Origin: Rhizophagus irregularis
Lineage: Eukaryota > Glomeromycota > Glomeromycetes > Glomerales > Glomeraceae
Direction of reading: 5' to 3'
DNA: 64,000 nt
Assembly (NCBI RefSeq): GCF_026210795.1
Contig: NC_089455.1
Span: 1,984,001-2,048,000 of the forward strand
Below the pieces are notes generated by a model that ran no database searches, was not told the DNA's origin, and worked only from the letters and a program-made list of their open reading frames with translations. Shown piece after piece: positions 11,334-22,060 of this stretch. Each line of letters starts with the position of its first letter. Position 1 is the stretch's first letter. The translations under genes and the position numbers were made by a program.

Positions 11334-11749
11334 TCGCATATTTCACGTATTTTAATTTTACCGTCTTCATCCTCCTCACCCTCCTCACTTCTGATATTAT
11401 TTATTTTGACAGAGGATGCTAACATCAGAGCACTGCTGAACGAATTCACTTCTTGATTATTTAATAAAGTTCCCATTTCTGAATTATTAAGTAGGGATAG
11501 TTGAGTTTCTAATATATCGATCTTTTGTTGTAGAAAATCATTTGCTTCTTTCTGCATACTCATGATTTCCGTTAACGCACGATTACAGTTTTCTAATTCT
11601 ACAACCTTTTTCCGAGATTCTATATCCCCGATCGTTGCGCGATTCGACATTATTTGTAAAGAGTCATTTACTCGCGTTAAATTCTCATTCTTTCGTATCA
11701 GGTTTTGCCTAATGTATTTAAGGGCTACTATGTATGCTTTTCGGCCCAT
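11334..11749 (-). CDS. Coiled-coil protein, first exon (unknown function)
   Basis: The frame starts at MGRKAYIVALKYIRQ (an ATG 30 nt further upstream is possible) and runs about 138 codons to a clean GTAAGT donor at 11333. The central part is rich in L, I, E, K, N and Q in heptad-like spacing (around ESRKKVVELENCNRAL and LQQKIDILETQLSLL), suggesting a coiled coil. The end is acidic (SEEGEEDED). A following exon was not found, so the gene may be truncated or the intron long. It lies inside the CACTA element between gene A and the Tnp2 gene, all on the minus strand. Function unknown. Confidence 0.5.
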
Positions 11750-12297
11750 TATAACCCCTAGGATTAAAATAAAAATCAATTTATAACCTTTGACTATTTA
11801 CAAAAAAATGAGATAAAAAAAAATGCAGATATAAAAACCGAATATTGTGATATTCGTACGAAAGACCAATAACTATAAGAAAAAACCGGTATGAATATAT
11901 AAGATAATTGTTAAGAATGTTTATTATTATATTAAAGCGGAATCGATTTATATAAAAGAAAATCGATAACCGTAAAAAAGAAACTGACTTGAATGTAATC
12001 TTTGTTTTCACCGACCTATTAAAATTGAAGGATATGCATTAAATTTTCAAGTAAATTTGTTCCATTTGATCATTATCGGTATACCTGTAATAAATTTTTG
12101 AAATTACAATCCACTTTCAAAAAAAATTTCATACGTAAGAGATGACCGGCTGAAAGCTGATGAACTTATTTATCATGAGTTTTTTTATAATCGGCACGAT
12201 TTTTATTGCTACTTACAGACTAATTACTCATGCATGATTACCTTATAAGAAAATCAATCAAATAAATTATATTGGAACTTTTTTATTGTAACTTTAA
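11750..12297. other. Non-coding AT-rich spacer
   Basis: Nothing coding is supported. The ORF on the minus strand at 11781-12011 is AT-biased and low in information. The first part is the likely promoter side of the coiled-coil ORF. Confidence 0.35.
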
Positions 12298-12470
12298 TGC
12301 TGCAGTAGCGTATTGGTTAGGGAATGTAATACCTGGATTATATTTCTGAGTTTAGTACCTGCTGTATGCATTACTTTCCAGAATATTTGACCATGACCGT
12401 GAGTTCTCTGGACCGGTTGGCTTGGATGCCGTGAGTCCTTTGGACTGGCCCGAGTCTTGATATTCTGATC
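12298..12470 (+). repeat. Possible tRNA-derived SINE remnant
   Basis: The start TAGCGTATTGGTTAGGG resembles a pol III A box (TGGCnnAGTGG type), and GAGTTTAGTACC about 45 nt on is a weak B-box-like match. A tail follows with a near-direct repeat (CCGTGAGTTCTCTGGACCGG and CCGTGAGTCCTTTGGACTGG). The tract is clearly richer in GC than its surroundings. No target duplication was found. It lies just beyond the 3' end of the Tnp2 gene, so it could also be other repeat DNA. Confidence 0.3.
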
Positions 12471-12671
12471 TTTTTTGTATATTAACAACAGTCGAAGGGT
12501 TATTTAACTATCATTTTAGTTACTTGAATTGTAATAGTCGTGTAACTAATTAATTACTCAAAATAAAAATATAATACATCGTACACTTCCATTAAATGTT
12601 AAAGTAAATCTGCATATTTAAAATTTATATTTTCACCAAACAATAGAATTCTATTATACCAGTAAAAATTC

Positions 12672-15600
12672 TCACAAATGAAACTGCCTATTTATTGGGA
12701 TTACAGCATTATATGTGATAGGATTCTTTTTGCCAATTACAAATTCACCAGATACAAAGCGACTATATAGGTAATGAATTGGAATTAAACAATCTCGCTC
12801 TATCTCATAAAATTCATTTCGCCAAAGTTCAATATTTGAGCTTTTTTCATCACTATCAATACTTGTATAAAATCGGGTTTTCTGGTTTGGCGCCAGTTTA
12901 TACCATTTAACAAATACTAATCGATGTGTTTTAAGTTCACCCGAAATTCTCACAGTATGTTCAAAATAATACTGTACCTGACCTGGAAATAAGTCGGTCG
13001 TTTCATTGTTTTGGATAAATTTCGCCAAAACATTCGCGTTTTTCAGGTATCGGGATGCTATTGCCGATCCAAACACTTCTGCTGAGATCCTAACCCGCCC
13101 AAATTGATCAACCATATTTGGCACAACTATTGCATCTCTTGAACTGGTTGATGTTGACTCAGCAATTGTTACAAATTGCAAGTCGTAAGCAATATTATAA
13201 TATTCGGTTAGGATTTGATAAATATCATCAGGCAAGGCAACCCAATTTTTACATGGCGTAAGCATTTCTCCAGGAAATGGTTCGCTACTGACAATCGTTT
13301 CATCAACTTCTTGGAAGAATACCTTTCTAAATTGATACAGCTCAGTGTAATTAAAATTATCGTAAGCTGCCAAACTTCCGGAAGTTGATCGTGGTTGAAT
13401 TAATTTTAAAGCTTCAACAAGCTTAACATTATTTGATTGAACGGATACAAGGTTATCAAGTCTCCAATTCCGCATTATAATTCGTAAAAGTTCGGGTTCA
13501 ATTTGACGATTACTATTGGGAAAAGAGCCTATTGATATATTATTTAATAAATTATTAGCAAGCTTAAACGATTAAACAGTTCACAAAATACCTACCGAGG
13601 ATACCGTTCATTCTTTCAAAGGAAAAACACCAGAAAGAATATAATGGACCATAATCCCGGCAACAATCGGCAATATGAAGACACAAATGGAGGTTTGGGG
13701 TTATTCTTTCTAGACCATAATTTTCTTCAATCAACGTTGCAACTTTGAGCAAACGTTCGTGAGCTTCGTTCAATATGTCACAGTCAATAATTCGATAAAC
13801 TAGCAGAGAACAAGCTCTAACGAAATTCCCCAAAATTTGTCGATCTGGTTCAGCGAGCAAATCCCACATCAACGGGATAGCATAAATTAGAACAAACGTT
13901 TTCCATTGGTCGGCCGTAAATCCGGAAAATCCTTCTCCAGTTGCGATTTTATTTGGAATACGCCCCAAATCCGCGGGTATTTGTATGTATTTTGCTCGCT
14001 TTTCCATTTTTTCTAGATCTTGTTTCGTGATCTTGTTGCCATCGATCCATAATTTTTTAATTATCCAATGGGCTATTCTGAGAAACAAACAGTGCATTGG
14101 ATCTATGACAAGGTACCTTATCGGATTAAAATACGGCAATCTTAGCAGTTCGGACCATCTAACATGGGTTGAACTCACATGACGTTTTCTTTCCTCCTCA
14201 GATTTACACAGTCTCCAAAGCTCAGCATTCCGTCGATGTTCATCCAAATCTCTTTCTACAAACCAGTCAACCATATCATCAAAGCCGCCAAAATTTGACT
14301 TATTTCCATTTCCATTTGAATTTGCAGTTTTATAACACCTATGGCAGCTCACTGATGTCCGATATGCGACATTGGAGCTTCCTCGCCGCAGGAATGTCAT
14401 TCGAACAGCATATTAATGCCAATCGGATATTTTTTCAGCGGCGAGAATCTCAATCCCATCCCAGAACTCTAATAACTCATCAATAATCAGAGCGAGATAA
14501 TGGTTAATTTTGTGTAACTTAACCTCGCTTGGTCCTGGTAGTAGACCAAGCGTCAACATATTTTCTTTTTTAAATCTAATTTCACGCGGTAGGTTACAAA
14601 TAACCCCATAAATAGCCCCACAGCTGTATACAGATGACTCGAAAGGCTGAAACCAATCGAGATTAATCATAATTCCCAAGTGGGAATCTGCAGTCTCCGG
14701 TGTAAAAAATGGGACGTCTGAAGTGTCTGGAAAAGTTTTCCAGATTTTACCGTCATAAATATCTGCTAACATACCATTATTTACATCCCGATTGGTCCAT
14801 TTTCGTAGTTGTTGCTTGAATTCTGGTCTCTGGTACAAATTGTTTATCTGTATTTTCAAATTCGGCAATAGAAATAACAATTTGGGGCGTCTTTTATTTC
14901 CATTACCATGCGGTACTTGCACAGTTAATTCCATTCCGCAAAATTTTTCCTTCAGTTTCATTGGAAATTCTATATGCGTACATTTAAATCCTTCATCCGC
15001 AATAACATCAGCTATATTATATAATGTATTACAGCTCGGACATACTGTGTAAGTCATAGATTGGTTGTCGATTCGTAATAACTTAGTCGCAGTGTATAAA
15101 GATGACGGGAAATCTTTGAATCTCGTCTGATTAGCATCCATTAATACTTGATGAAAAAACTTTATTAAAGAATCTAGTGCAACATCCGGCAAGCAAAATC
15201 TTGCTTGATATTTGAATATCCATGTTAATATCCAAAAATCCGCAATATTAACATTTGTGTCGGGATATGCAAATTCTAAATCATTTTCGGGCGCAGCAAA
15301 TTGTTCAACAGAATCGTCGTCCAAATCCATATTGTCTTCTGGAGAAATGTCACCTTCATATTCATATTCATTAATCGGTTCATTGCTTTCCTTATTGGTT
15401 TCTGGTTCCCGAAACTGGTCTTGTCTACACCTTTTTTGAGGGATAAAACCGGCAAAATCTGATTCATAATTATTATTAAATGATGTTGACTCTTCTTGTC
15501 CGGTCATTTCTTTTGATCTTGATGATCCTTCTACGATCGGACTATGATAGACGGTATGTGCTGGCTTAATCCGATTGTTTCTGGGTAAAAAAGGGACAAA

Positions 15601-15726
15601 TCCAGAAACGCTAGACGCTAAATGATGCTCTAAATCTAGATGTCTTTTTCTGGTTCTTTCATCAACATATTTGCCATTGCATTCCTTACAATCACATGAT
15701 ACTTTATATCTAAGTTTTGTAGACAT
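12672..15726 (-). pseudogene. CACTA/EnSpm Tnp2-like transposase with two frameshifts
   Basis: The first frame (15726-14413, start MSTKLRYKVS) has a Cys/His finger (CDCKECNGKY ... HLDLEHH), an acidic linker, a CPSC pair, and the DDE block around GIMINLDWFQPFESSVYS. The second (about 14370-13596) has SCHRCYK, RWSELLRLPYFNPIRYLV, VIDPMHCLFL and CFSFERMNGILG, which would supply the second Asp and the Glu. A 67-bp GT-AG intron (13595-13529) leads to the last exon, 13528-12672. Between the first two parts the frame changes near 14430 (in an A6 run, minus strand) and again near 14360; the stretch between reads ICCSNDIPAARKL in a third frame. Tnp2 cuts and joins CACTA elements. It lies near the middle of the 14.67-kb element and is probably its own, now dead, transposase. 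Confidence 0.82.
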
Positions 15727-16423
15727 GATTATGTTTTAGTAAGATCGAAGCGTTCAATGAAAAATTTGAGAATTTCTACGTATGTATCTTATAGCCTATT
15801 TATGAATGTCAAAATCGACGAATAAAGAGCTTTTAATATGTACAATTTCATATATTAGTCCGGTCTGAATAGACTATTATTGCTTAATGGCATGTGAAGA
15901 TAGGAAATTGTACGGGGTATTAATGAAAAATTAATATTAATCGGGTTTTACTATAGCGAAACCAGAAAATTATCCCGCGGTCCGTCCGTTTTGGTAATTC
16001 GCTCAAATGATTTAGTTGCAAAAATATCAGACTTGACCCTTCTGGTGACATCATCTTGACCCTTATTAAAATATATTATGCGGATCAGCACCGCGTGGTG
16101 GGTTAAGAACGATACCGATATTCGCGAATTAATTATATTGCAGAGCGAAACGTTGTTCTTTTTTACCATATTATAAGTCTTTTTTTTTTTGGTCTAAAAT
16201 TTTCAGTTCTTTCAGTCCTTTATAGTAAGTAAAGTTATAAAATCTTGTCGTTGGATTTCTGCAACGACCGAAGTCAAAAGCCCGAAGGCTTCCGAGCCCT
16301 CTACCAACAAGGCTTCCTAATAGATAAAGAACCAGACCTTTTTTATCCCAGAGAACCTCGGAGGCTAACCGATACATAACTTTCTCTTTTTTTTTCAACA
16401 TAACTTTCAATGGAGTTTACAAA
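15727..16423. other. Spacer between Tnp2 and gene B (divergent promoters)
   Basis: Tnp2 (minus) and gene B (plus) diverge from here, so both promoters should lie in it. The part 15950-16380 is richer in GC and holds palindromic spots (CACCGCGTGGTG, CCCGAAGGCTTCCG). Two minus-strand ORFs here (15951-16169, 16171-16410) have no recognised motif and I do not call them genes. Confidence 0.4.
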
Positions 16424-17665
16424 ATGGGAAACAAAAAGCTTCGTAAGGAAGAGTAAGTAACCCTTCGTGTCAGTTAACTTATCAAAAATTGAGATATATT
16501 TATAAATTTATACAAAAAGCAGCCCGGAATCAGAAATCTTATACGAATCTAGTTCAGAATCAGAATCAAAATCAGAATCGGAACTAGGTACATTTAGTAT
16601 GTCGTATAATTCTGCTTATTGTGTTCTAAACATTCTGATTCACTGCTTAATGGTCAATATACAATTGATAGAATTAAACCCGGAAGGCACTCAAATTCTT
16701 GATTCTGATTCTAGGCCAAAAGATGACAAGAAAAGAAAAAAGTCAAAAGAACGACGATACCAACATGTATCTGAAATGCCCAAAGATTTGAGAGAAGCAT
16801 TAAGGGTAAACAAAACTTTCGCTGTATTTTTTATTTTTTATAAATTTACTGATAATAATATATTTTTAGAGAGATCTATTCTGGAATCAGGCAAGAATGC
16901 CTCAGGAAACTCAATTAGATATCGAAAAAACGTTCGAGCTTCAAAAGGATCTTGTAGTTAAAACGATTGTGCCAAATTTAATGAAAACATTGGATCTTGA
17001 CACCTACACCATAGGGGAAGGTGTCATATACGAGATGATCCATCAGCGGCACCACCACAAAAGGGATAATCTTTGGGTCAAAAATAAATCAGAAAATGAT
17101 ATAAAGAAAGAAACAGGACGGAAACACCAAAATTCACGATGATCGGAGGTAAATATAAATGTTATATTTTACTAATCATCCTAATCATCATTATTTATTT
17201 ACGAGTTTTTTATAAAATAGAAAAGAAAAAAAAGATCAAAGACGATCAACAATTTAAAAAAAATTAATGATCCGTTGATTGAAAAGTTCAGTAACGAAGA
17301 ATTGCGGCCAATAATCACAGAAAACGGCTATCATAGCCCGGAAATTTCAGAAAGCGAGGACGAGCGAAACATAATCATCGTGCGTAACCTGCGATGGCGC
17401 TCCAGTACTGTAAGTGAATTTATTGAAATGGGTTACATATAACTGGCATATGCTAATTCATTTTAAAACAAAGCTGCGCAGATTTTTGTACTATGTTGAC
17501 AGTAATACAACAAAAGGCGACAAAAAGCGTGAACGAGTGTACAAGCCTAGTGAGTACGTTGAAGAAACGGCACCGAATAGCGCGCCTAGTTGGACGAAAT
17601 CAGGCTACAATGGGCCATTAAAAAATCCAGTTGCCAAGGCGATTAGTAAATTACAAAATAAATGA
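16424..17665 (+). pseudogene. Cargo gene B, unknown function, paralogue of gene A with an in-frame TGA
   Basis: Exons: 16424-16452 (MGNKKLRKE), 16520-16587 (Ser/Glu-rich), 16672-16805 (ends MPKDLREALR), 16870-17148, 17221-17409 and 17474-17665. All introns are GT-AG and phases agree. Exon 4 is 279 nt, like its counterpart in gene A, and aligns along its length (WNQARMPQETQLDIEKTF here, WKYDALPEGRRIDLGQTF there). TGA at 17140-17142 replaces an Arg of gene A (NSR-stop here, NSRR there). Exon 5 has ENGYHSPEISES and RNLRWRSST. The last exon has APSWTKSGYNGPL and lacks the long repeat tail of A. No known domain. A and B sit on opposite strands within the CACTA element, so they are not a recent tandem copy. 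Confidence 0.72.
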
Positions 17666-17677
17666 AATATGTCAGTA

Positions 17678-17780
17678 AATTTAATAAATATAAATAAATA
17701 TATCAGTAAATTTAATAAATATATCAGTAAATTTAATAAATATCAGTAAATTTAATAAATATATCAGTAAATATAATGCT
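17678..17780. repeat. Short tandem repeats after gene B
   Basis: About five units of ATCAGTAAATTTAATAAAT, 17-22 bp each, follow the stop codon of gene B. Confidence 0.75.
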
Positions 17781-18690
17781 TGAGTCAAACAGATTGAAAA
17801 GAAATTAAAGACTGAGACAACCTTTTTGGTTCAATTTTCACAATACCTAATTTTTTTATTTTATTTCATCAACTGACAATCATACCGATATACCGATATA
17901 TCAAGCTAATCTAGCTGCGGATTACCAGCCAGATTATTTTTGACATTAATTTAGAAATCGACATATATACGCAAAGTTGCTAAATTTTGTAAATTTCACG
18001 AGTCGGGCTAACTAATAAATCGGTATCCGTATTTGCAAATATATTGTTATAATACGCAAATAGTCCAATTTGATTAGTGATCTGGATCATCAAAATTTAA
18101 TCTGATTGGCCAGATCTCTGTTTGATTATGATAAATATGGAAATAAGCACATTTTGTTTACAACAAAACCTTTTTACCTATTTGCGAATTTTTCTTCTTT
18201 TTGCCGTTTGCCTATTTGCGAATTTTTCTTCTTTTGCCGTTTTGCCTATTTGCGAATTTTTCTTATACCATCTTACGAATGCGTTGCCTATTTTTTGTTT
18301 ATTTTTGCTTATTATATCACCGTTTACTTTCTACGCCCATAATATATGGTGTGAAATTATTGGACTCGTTCACTGACAATGGTTGACATACTGGTATGTC
18401 AGTTACTCAGCTGTACGAGTTTATAACAAATTAATAATAATAAGCACTTTCACATTCAACAATCGTGAATGGGAATATTCCAATTTTATTCTGGAGACAG
18501 ATACGGAAACTGTTATTTATCACTAACCTTCACTATTTCCTTTTTGTAAAACAGGTTTCATTGAGTTGTGTTTCAAATATCCTCCTGTTTTTATAGGTGC
18601 GAGAACATGCCGATTTTTTGATGAATTTAATACTTCTTTGCTCCTCACACTCAATCGAAGTGAAATATAGAACGACAATGCATATTTCTT
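17781..18690. other. Non-coding stretch with TATTTGCGAATTTTTCTTC repeats
   Basis: No supported gene. Three near-copies of CCTATTTGCGAATTTTTCTT lie between 18176 and 18270 and create overlapping spurious ORFs there. CGATATACCGATATA near 17885-17900 is a short palindromic motif. Confidence 0.4.
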
Positions 18691-20700
18691 TCAATTTTCA
18701 TTTTACTGAGTGTAACTTTAAAAATGGTAAGCGAATATTTGTACTGATCTTCACTTCTAACGAAATAAACTTTATTCGTTTTCAGCGATCAGAAATGAAA
18801 TGTATATATACCGATTTTGATAAACTTCATTTAGAGGCAAGCCTGACTGATGGGTCTAATGGTATTATGGTAAGTAATAATAGGTATACTTTTTTTTGAT
18901 ATAACATTCTAGTTATGTATTTTTTTTCATGCATATTTTTACATATAGTACGCTGTGGTCTGGAACCACCCGAGATTTTTGACTACCTAGGGATGAAGTT
19001 GTAAGGTGCTTGTACCTGATAGGCTAGCCTCCTCTGATCTAGGGTCTCATTAATCGGGAGATGAGGTGGTTCCTAAGTACCTTCCACATCAAGGGCGGAC
19101 ATTTTTTGTAAAATCACACGTTGGAAATACTATCTCGTAACGGATACTTCAAAGACAAAAGGAGCGAAAAGCCTTCAGTTTGTTGTTAGCGGTGAAGATG
19201 TAGTGGTCGTGCCATTTAATGGTTGCGTTGATTGATTGATATACTCATATTTTGTAGGATTAGCTAATACATGAGATTTCTCGAAAATCGGAAATGAACA
19301 CTGCCGATTTTCACCTACCGACATATATTTTTAAATTCGTTTTCTGCAATCAGAAACGAAGTGTATCTACCGGTGTTGAAAAACTTTAAAGGTGAGTTCA
19401 TTCCTAGCACAATTCGTTTAGATAATTAACGTGACGGTATCTTTAAATTGTTCTTACTTTCAGCAATCGGCAAACTCATCTCTGATATCAGTAACTATGA
19501 CCAGTTTTATGGTGGGCTAATGGAGTAAAATAGGTATGCTTTTTTTTTGATATATAACATAGTTATGTGTATTTTTTCATGTATATCAAAAGGAGCGAAA
19601 AGCCTTCAGTTTGCTAGCGGTGAAGATGTAATAATGATCGTGCCATTTAATGGTTGCGTTGATTGATTGATTAACGTATGCCTTACTCATATTTTGTAGG
19701 ATTAGCTAATACATGAGATTTCTCGAAAATCGGAAATGAACACTGCCGATTTTCACCCTACCGACATATATTTTTAAATTCATTTTCTTCAATCAGAAGC
19801 GAAGTGTAACTACCGGTTTTAACGAACTTTAAAGGTGAGTTCATTCCTAGCACAATTCGTTTAGATAATTAACGTGACGGTATCTTTAAATTGCTCCTAC
19901 TTTTAGCAATCGGTAAACTCGATTTCTGATATCAGTAACTATGACCAGTTTTATGGTGGGCTAATGGTACAAATAGGTATGCTTTTTTTTTTGATATATA
20001 ACATAGTTATGTGTATTTTTTCATGTATATCAAAGGGAGCGAAAAGTCTACAGTTTGTTAGCGGTGAAGATGTAGTGGTCGTACCATTTGATGGTTGCGT
20101 TGATTGATTGATTAACGTACACCTTACTACTCATATTTTGTAAGATTAGCTAATACGCGAGATTTCTTGAAAAATCAAAAACACTGCCGATTCTCACCCT
20201 ACCGACATATTTTCTGCGATCAATAGCGAATTGTGTATTTACCGATTTTGACGAACTTTATTAAAGGTGAGTTTATTCTTAGCACAATTCGTTTGAGATA
20301 TTTAACGTGTCAATAATTAACGTTTCGGTCAGATCTAAATTGCTCCTACTTTCAGCAATTGGATAACTCGATTTCTGACGAAATGTAGAAGTACTGTGCC
20401 GAGGAGCGAAAATTAATTATTGCATTTGTCAGCGGTTCTTTATTAAATAGTTGCTCATGTTGATTGATCGATTAATGTACGCCCTTATTCATATTCTAAT
20501 TCGCAAGATTTCTCAAAAAATCAGAAATGAACCGTATTTTATTTCATTTTTAGAAACGAATTTGTATATCTATCGATTTTGACGAATTTCATTCATTCGA
20601 TGATTAACATGATGGTCTTTAAGCTGTTCCTACTTTCAGTAATCGGAAAACTCGATTTCTGACGGACATTCGTTAGGAGTTTGGTAAGCAAGATTTCATC
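18691..20700 (+). repeat. Tandem array of about 0.43-kb exon-like units
   Basis: The anchor GGAGCGAAAA recurs at 19161, 19592, 20036 and (diverged) 20403, giving spacings of 431, 444 and 367. Each unit carries AATGGTTGCGTTGATTGATTG, a pair of splice-like signals (AAAGGTGAGTTYATTC and CTACTTTCAGCAATYGG-like) and TAACGTG. The array has no continuous reading frame. It could be duplicated pieces of a decayed gene or a satellite grown from one. It lies in the right part of the CACTA element. Confidence 0.7.
18941..19155. mobile_element. About 210-bp insertion in the first tandem unit
   Basis: Compared with the other units, which run from TTTTTTCATGTATATC straight into AAAAGGAGCG, the first unit has about 210 extra bases. 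These are GC-richer and include the inverted pair GGAACCACC / GGTGGTTCC (18962-18970 and 19063-19071). The type is unknown; a SINE or small foldback is possible. No target duplication seen. Confidence 0.4.
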
Positions 20701-21060
20701 ACCATTTATTTCTAATAACTTGTTTGTTCGTTTAATGTATAACATTTATTAATTCTTTATTTTTAAATTTGTTCCTATTAGCAATCAGAACAATCAGAAA
20801 CAAAAACGTACCAATTTTCGCTTAATCATATTACTTTTATTATGATTGTATACATTGATATAAGTTCCCATTTGAAATAAATTATATTTACAACTATGAT
20901 TGTACAATCAAATTTTTGAATATATTGTAAATTGTAATTAATAAAGCGCATGTAGGCTGGAATTAAAACCATTGTTTTTAATAATTTGTAATTAATAATG
21001 CGTAAATAAATATATAATAAATAAAATAGGTGCATCATAAACATTTTATAAAACCGATTT
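20701..21060. other. AT-rich spacer before the right CACTA end
   Basis: No gene supported; the minus-strand ORF at 20826-21044 is made of AT-rich codons only. Confidence 0.35.
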
Positions 21061-21431
21061 TACCAATCGGCTATTACAAATCAGCTATTAATCAGTCATC
21101 AATACATTATCAATCGGTCATTAATACGCTACCAATCGGTCATTAATCAGATACTGCCCGATTGCTGTCGGATTAAGCAAATCCAATAAGTCATCAATCG
21201 GTTATCAATTGACCATTAATTGACCATCGTTCGGCCATCAATTGACTCTCAATTTGTCACCAATCGGGCAGCCCGAATGATAGCCGGTTGTTATCGGATT
21301 TTGGCGGAAATCAACTATCAATCGGGCAGCCCGATTGGTATCAAATTGAAAAAATCAGTTACCAACCAGGCATCAATCGGATACCCGATTGATGCCTGGT
21401 TGGTGACTGATTTGGCATCTTTCGACCTGTG
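21060..21431. repeat. Right subterminal array of the CACTA element with a 29-bp hairpin
   Basis: Many CCAATCGGTCAT and CCGATTGG variants precede the terminal repeat, as at the left end. A strong hairpin sits at 21352-21413: a 29-bp stem with one mismatch and a 4-nt loop, containing CCAACCAGGCATCAATCGG. Confidence 0.75.
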
Positions 21432-21434
21432 TAA

Positions 21435-22060
21435 CACTCAGGCTAGTCCGTCAAAAATTCAGGAATGGAAGAGTAAGGCGGAGGTGAAAAGATGTTACAA
21501 CAACCTATTTAAAAAGGTTAAAGATGGGCAACCTACGACATATATGTCGCTAATAATTGATAAGTTGCGAAAAGAAAATAAAAATCCCTCAAAAACACAA
21601 ATAGCGTATGCGATTAGCATATGTGAAACGTACTTAAATCCTAATAATCAAAACATTTAAATGAGCGAAAGTATAATGAAGTCAAAGATAATCAACAACT
21701 TAGTAAGTTTTTAATTTACAATTTGCAAAATGTGAATTATTTGAATTACAGTTTATTTGTTTATTTATTGATTTTTAGCAAAAGTTGGAAAATAGGGATA
21801 AATTTACACATTCGGACGATGATTCTCATGATGGTAATGATGTAGATGATGGTGGTGATAGAGCAGCTGACGATAGAGCAGATGCGGCTGATGATGGTGC
21901 GGCTAACGATGATGCGGCCAACGATGGTGCGGCCAACGATGGTGCGGCCAATGATGGCATAGCTGACGATGATATACTTTCTATTGACTCTTATAACACG
22001 GAGGAGGAAGGTCGGTATGTAAATAGTTTATTAGAGAATTATGGGTTGCATAGGAAATAA
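21435..22060 (+). pseudogene. Unknown-function gene, right half (continues 5998-6760)
   Basis: From 21435 the frame reads TQASPSKIQEWKSK and continues to a TAA at 21658-21660. Joined to the left half it gives one continuous exon in phase. Directly after the TAA, in the same frame, comes ATG at 21661 and MSESIMKSKIINNL, a GTAAGT donor at 21703, then exon 21779-22060. That exon encodes an acidic tail with AANDG repeats and ends NYGLHRK. The TAA may be a changed CAA, making all of this one gene; otherwise 21661-22060 is a separate short gene with no spacing, which would be odd in a fungus. I favour one gene with an acidic C-terminus. No known domain. Confidence 0.62.

Larger units (their letters stand above)
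6761..21431. mobile_element. 14.67-kb CACTA (EnSpm)-type transposon with cargo genes
   Basis: The termini are inverted: CACAGGTCGAAA at 6761-6772 and its reverse complement at 21420-21431. The flanking triplets are CAA (6758-6760) and TAA (21432-21434), read as a 3-bp target duplication with one C-to-T change. Both ends carry 350-bp subterminal regions full of short CCAATCGGT-type motifs in both orientations, a classic CACTA feature. Removing the element and one triplet rejoins an open gene in phase (6657-6760 with 21435-21660). Inside are a Tnp2-like transposase (minus, with frameshifts), gene family copies A (minus) and B (plus), a coiled-coil ORF and tandem arrays. That the Tnp2 gene belongs to this element rather than to a nested one is inference. 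Confidence 0.72.

Noticed and set aside
15951-16410. Two minus-strand ORFs upstream of gene B
   Set aside because: No start context, splice structure or motif; they lie where divergent promoters are expected. They may reflect a conserved repeat rather than protein.
19010-19080. tRNA-like structure in the GC-richer block
   Set aside because: No cloverleaf with proper arms and no B box could be made.
21220-21434. The ORF start at 21220 as the true N-terminus of the downstream gene
   Set aside because: The first part of this frame runs through the CACTA subterminal repeats and the terminal repeat; the real upstream sequence is at 5998-6760.
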